NCBI GenBank assembly: GCA_037576195.1
Contig: CM075102.1
Span: 29,198,745-29,262,744 of the forward strand
Length of the DNA stretch: 64,000 nucleotides
Direction of reading: 5' to 3'
Source of the DNA: Phytoseiulus persimilis
Lineage: Eukaryota > Arthropoda > Arachnida > Mesostigmata > Phytoseiidae
The notes under the pieces were generated by a model. It saw nothing but the letters and a program-made list of their open reading frames with translations. It searched no databases and was not told where the DNA came from. Positions 62,381 through 64,000 of this stretch are shown one piece after another. A program made the position numbers and the translations under genes. How positions within the stretch are numbered: the first letter of the stretch is position 1; each line of letters opens with the position of its first letter.

Positions 62381-63857
62381 CTGATCTAGTTGGAAACTCT
62401 CGATCGCGCCTTATCGCGGAACAGGCCGAGATAGGATAGAGTGATAGACGCTTCAGTAGACGCGGGCCGTGAAAGTCGAGCTGTTCAATGACTGTTAGCC
62501 TAAAGGCTCACTGCTGACACCGCCGGTATTTAGGGGCGTATGAGTTAACGACGAGAGCCGTCGAGATCAGCGGATCATCTACGAGAAACCGCTTGGAATT
62601 TCCGTGGATGTTTAGGACGTCCTAAGGCCCAGTCGAATCCAGAGTCGATCTCGCAGCTGTTCGGCGACGAATACGAATTCCTGGATCGACCCCTGGAATT
62701 CGATAACATATGTCCTGACATGCGGTCAGATTCCTTTCCGTGGATTCCTCTCCGGCAGTAATCCATCGATCTCGAACTTGTAGCAGTTGTCGATCTGTTG
62801 TCTCTGAGGACGTCGTTGGCATCATTGTGTAAGTCGGAGCGAGTTTGCGTAAGAGACCGACGGACTAATGCCCTCAATGTAATAAGGCTGGAGTGGCGCC
62901 ATCGAGGGAGCCATTATCTTCGGGACAAGCGAGACCTGGAGGTTGCCGACGCGACTAATCGCTTCGCCCGTTCTGTTTCGATCTGTTTTTCGCCTTCTGC
63001 GTGCAGATGCAGAAAATCTGAATCCGGAAGAGCAGCGGAAATTCCGATCTCGCCATCCATGGCAGGTTTCGTCTTCGATGAGCCCCGAGATTCAGTGACC
63101 GGCTTCGTGGAGCAACCACGAGGCAATGAAGGCAGGCTTCTTGCCTGGATAGAGTCGATTCTCAATAAGCCGACCATCGGACCGGTCATTTCTCCCGCGT
63201 TCCTCCAGCTGGAACCACAGCTTTCCGCTCGGAGCGGACGTTGCCCCGCGTTGAAACCCATGAGGATTCCGTTGATCGCGGTGCTTGGAGCGAGCACGCT
63301 GCAGCTGCGAGGCTTGATCACTACCGAAGACTGTTGACATGGAAAAACTTTCGCTTCCGCCATCTTTGTTGATGCAAGCAGGGAGATAAGATAAGCGACC
63401 TATGTAGGAAGCAAGCAAACAAGCAACGAGGCAACCGAGCGGGGCACGCCAGCGAGCTAGCTTGATTGTTTTGGAGCTCCCTCCGCCGGGAAGGTAGACG
63501 AGGGGTTTGTGCAGATGTCCCGGGAGCTCGCAGTAACATCATCATCGCCACCGCAGACGCTAACGAAGTTAATCTGGGCGGGCGGCAATCGGCTACACTC
63601 AGCAGCTTCTGAGCCATCCGTGCAATGTTCCTCATCCCTGAAGAAAAGCGAGCTGACCGACGGGCTCGCCGAATGTTGCGACACAGCAACCAATCGAACA
63701 ACTCTACCCAAACGTTCGTCCAGGCCAGCCGGTCGTCCGATCGGACACATTTACATCCGATGCTCCGTGTTATCGTCAGGGTGGCCCATGCGATCCATCC
63801 ATCCAGCATGATCGAACAACGAGTGTTCATTGATAAGGGAAGCGAATCGGAATAATC
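62381..63857. other. Convergent intergenic region
   Basis: The stretch lies between two genes that point towards each other and should hold the end of the SLC35F6 transcript and the 3' UTR of the minus-strand gene at the right edge. Frames of 100-180 codons exist on both strands (for example 62798-63337 and 63321-63830) but overlap and show no family features. Confidence 0.4.
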
Positions 63858-64000
63858 TCACATCTTCCGCCGACCCTCATCTTTGCCCTTCTTATCGGCA
63901 TCATCCGGCTCTAGCTCAAATCCCTGTCGCGCGCAACAACGTGTGATAACTACGCCGTACCCGCTGGGAAGCTCGTTGTCGAACTTCGGGTCGAGACGAC
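63858..64000 (-). CDS. C-terminal end of an unidentified protein (partial)
   Basis: On the minus strand a frame enters from the right edge and ends at TGA 63860-63858 after 46 full codons. It reads RLDPKFDNELPSGYGVVITR at its left, then CCARQGFELEPDDADKKGKD and a basic end (EGRRKM). A polar, charged composition and clear codon preference (GAC, AAG, GAG, CTC) set it apart from the surrounding DNA. A structured segment followed by a highly charged tail suggests a soluble or cytosolic C-terminus. I do not recognise the family. It converges on SLC35F6. The upstream limit of this exon is outside the window. Confidence 0.6.
   Translation of the reverse strand, partial: RLDPKFDNELPSGYGVVITRCCARQGFELEPDDADKKGKDEGRRKM

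Overview
This window is nuclear DNA of an intron-bearing animal, most likely an arthropod. The introns I can place are short (73-115 nt) with ordinary GT-AG ends. One gene has a TATA box with an arthropod-type TCAGT initiator. Base composition is roughly balanced to slightly GC-rich by eye, and the identifiable proteins match animal families. A mite with a compact genome would fit, but no sequence here proves the species.

Genes crowd both ends. At the left edge (1-4.9 kb) is a minus-strand gene cut by the window that resembles complex I subunit NDUFC2. It lies head to head with a clear three-exon DMAC2-like gene, a complex I distal membrane-arm assembly factor. Next come a TATA-driven gene for an unrecognised secreted protein, then the first coding exon of a secretory or membrane protein gene whose later exons I could not place. 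At the right edge (61-64 kb) are a complete, uninterrupted SLC35F6 gene on the plus strand and, facing it, the C-terminal end of an unidentified minus-strand gene.

Between 4.9 and 61 kb I find almost no convincing protein-coding sequence. The exceptions are a 61-codon secreted-peptide gene with its own TATA box (minus strand, 40.0-40.2 kb) and a weak membrane-segment frame near 40.9 kb. The stretch does contain two plus-strand sites at 35,785 and 53,715. In each, a CTAAC branch-point motif, a pyrimidine tract and an acceptor AG run directly into a new donor (GTAAGT or GTAAGG). This is the architecture of recursive (ratchet) splice sites, and it implies that much of the desert is one very long plus-strand intron. 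The exon ending at 4,893 is the best visible candidate for its upstream end.

Other non-coding features are a 17-copy 28-bp minisatellite at 15.6-16.0 kb, several GA/CT tracts, unusually long G/C homopolymers (up to 25 G), and recurring GACC/CGAC tetranucleotide clusters. I see no rRNA, CRISPR array or intact transposon, and no convincing tRNA.
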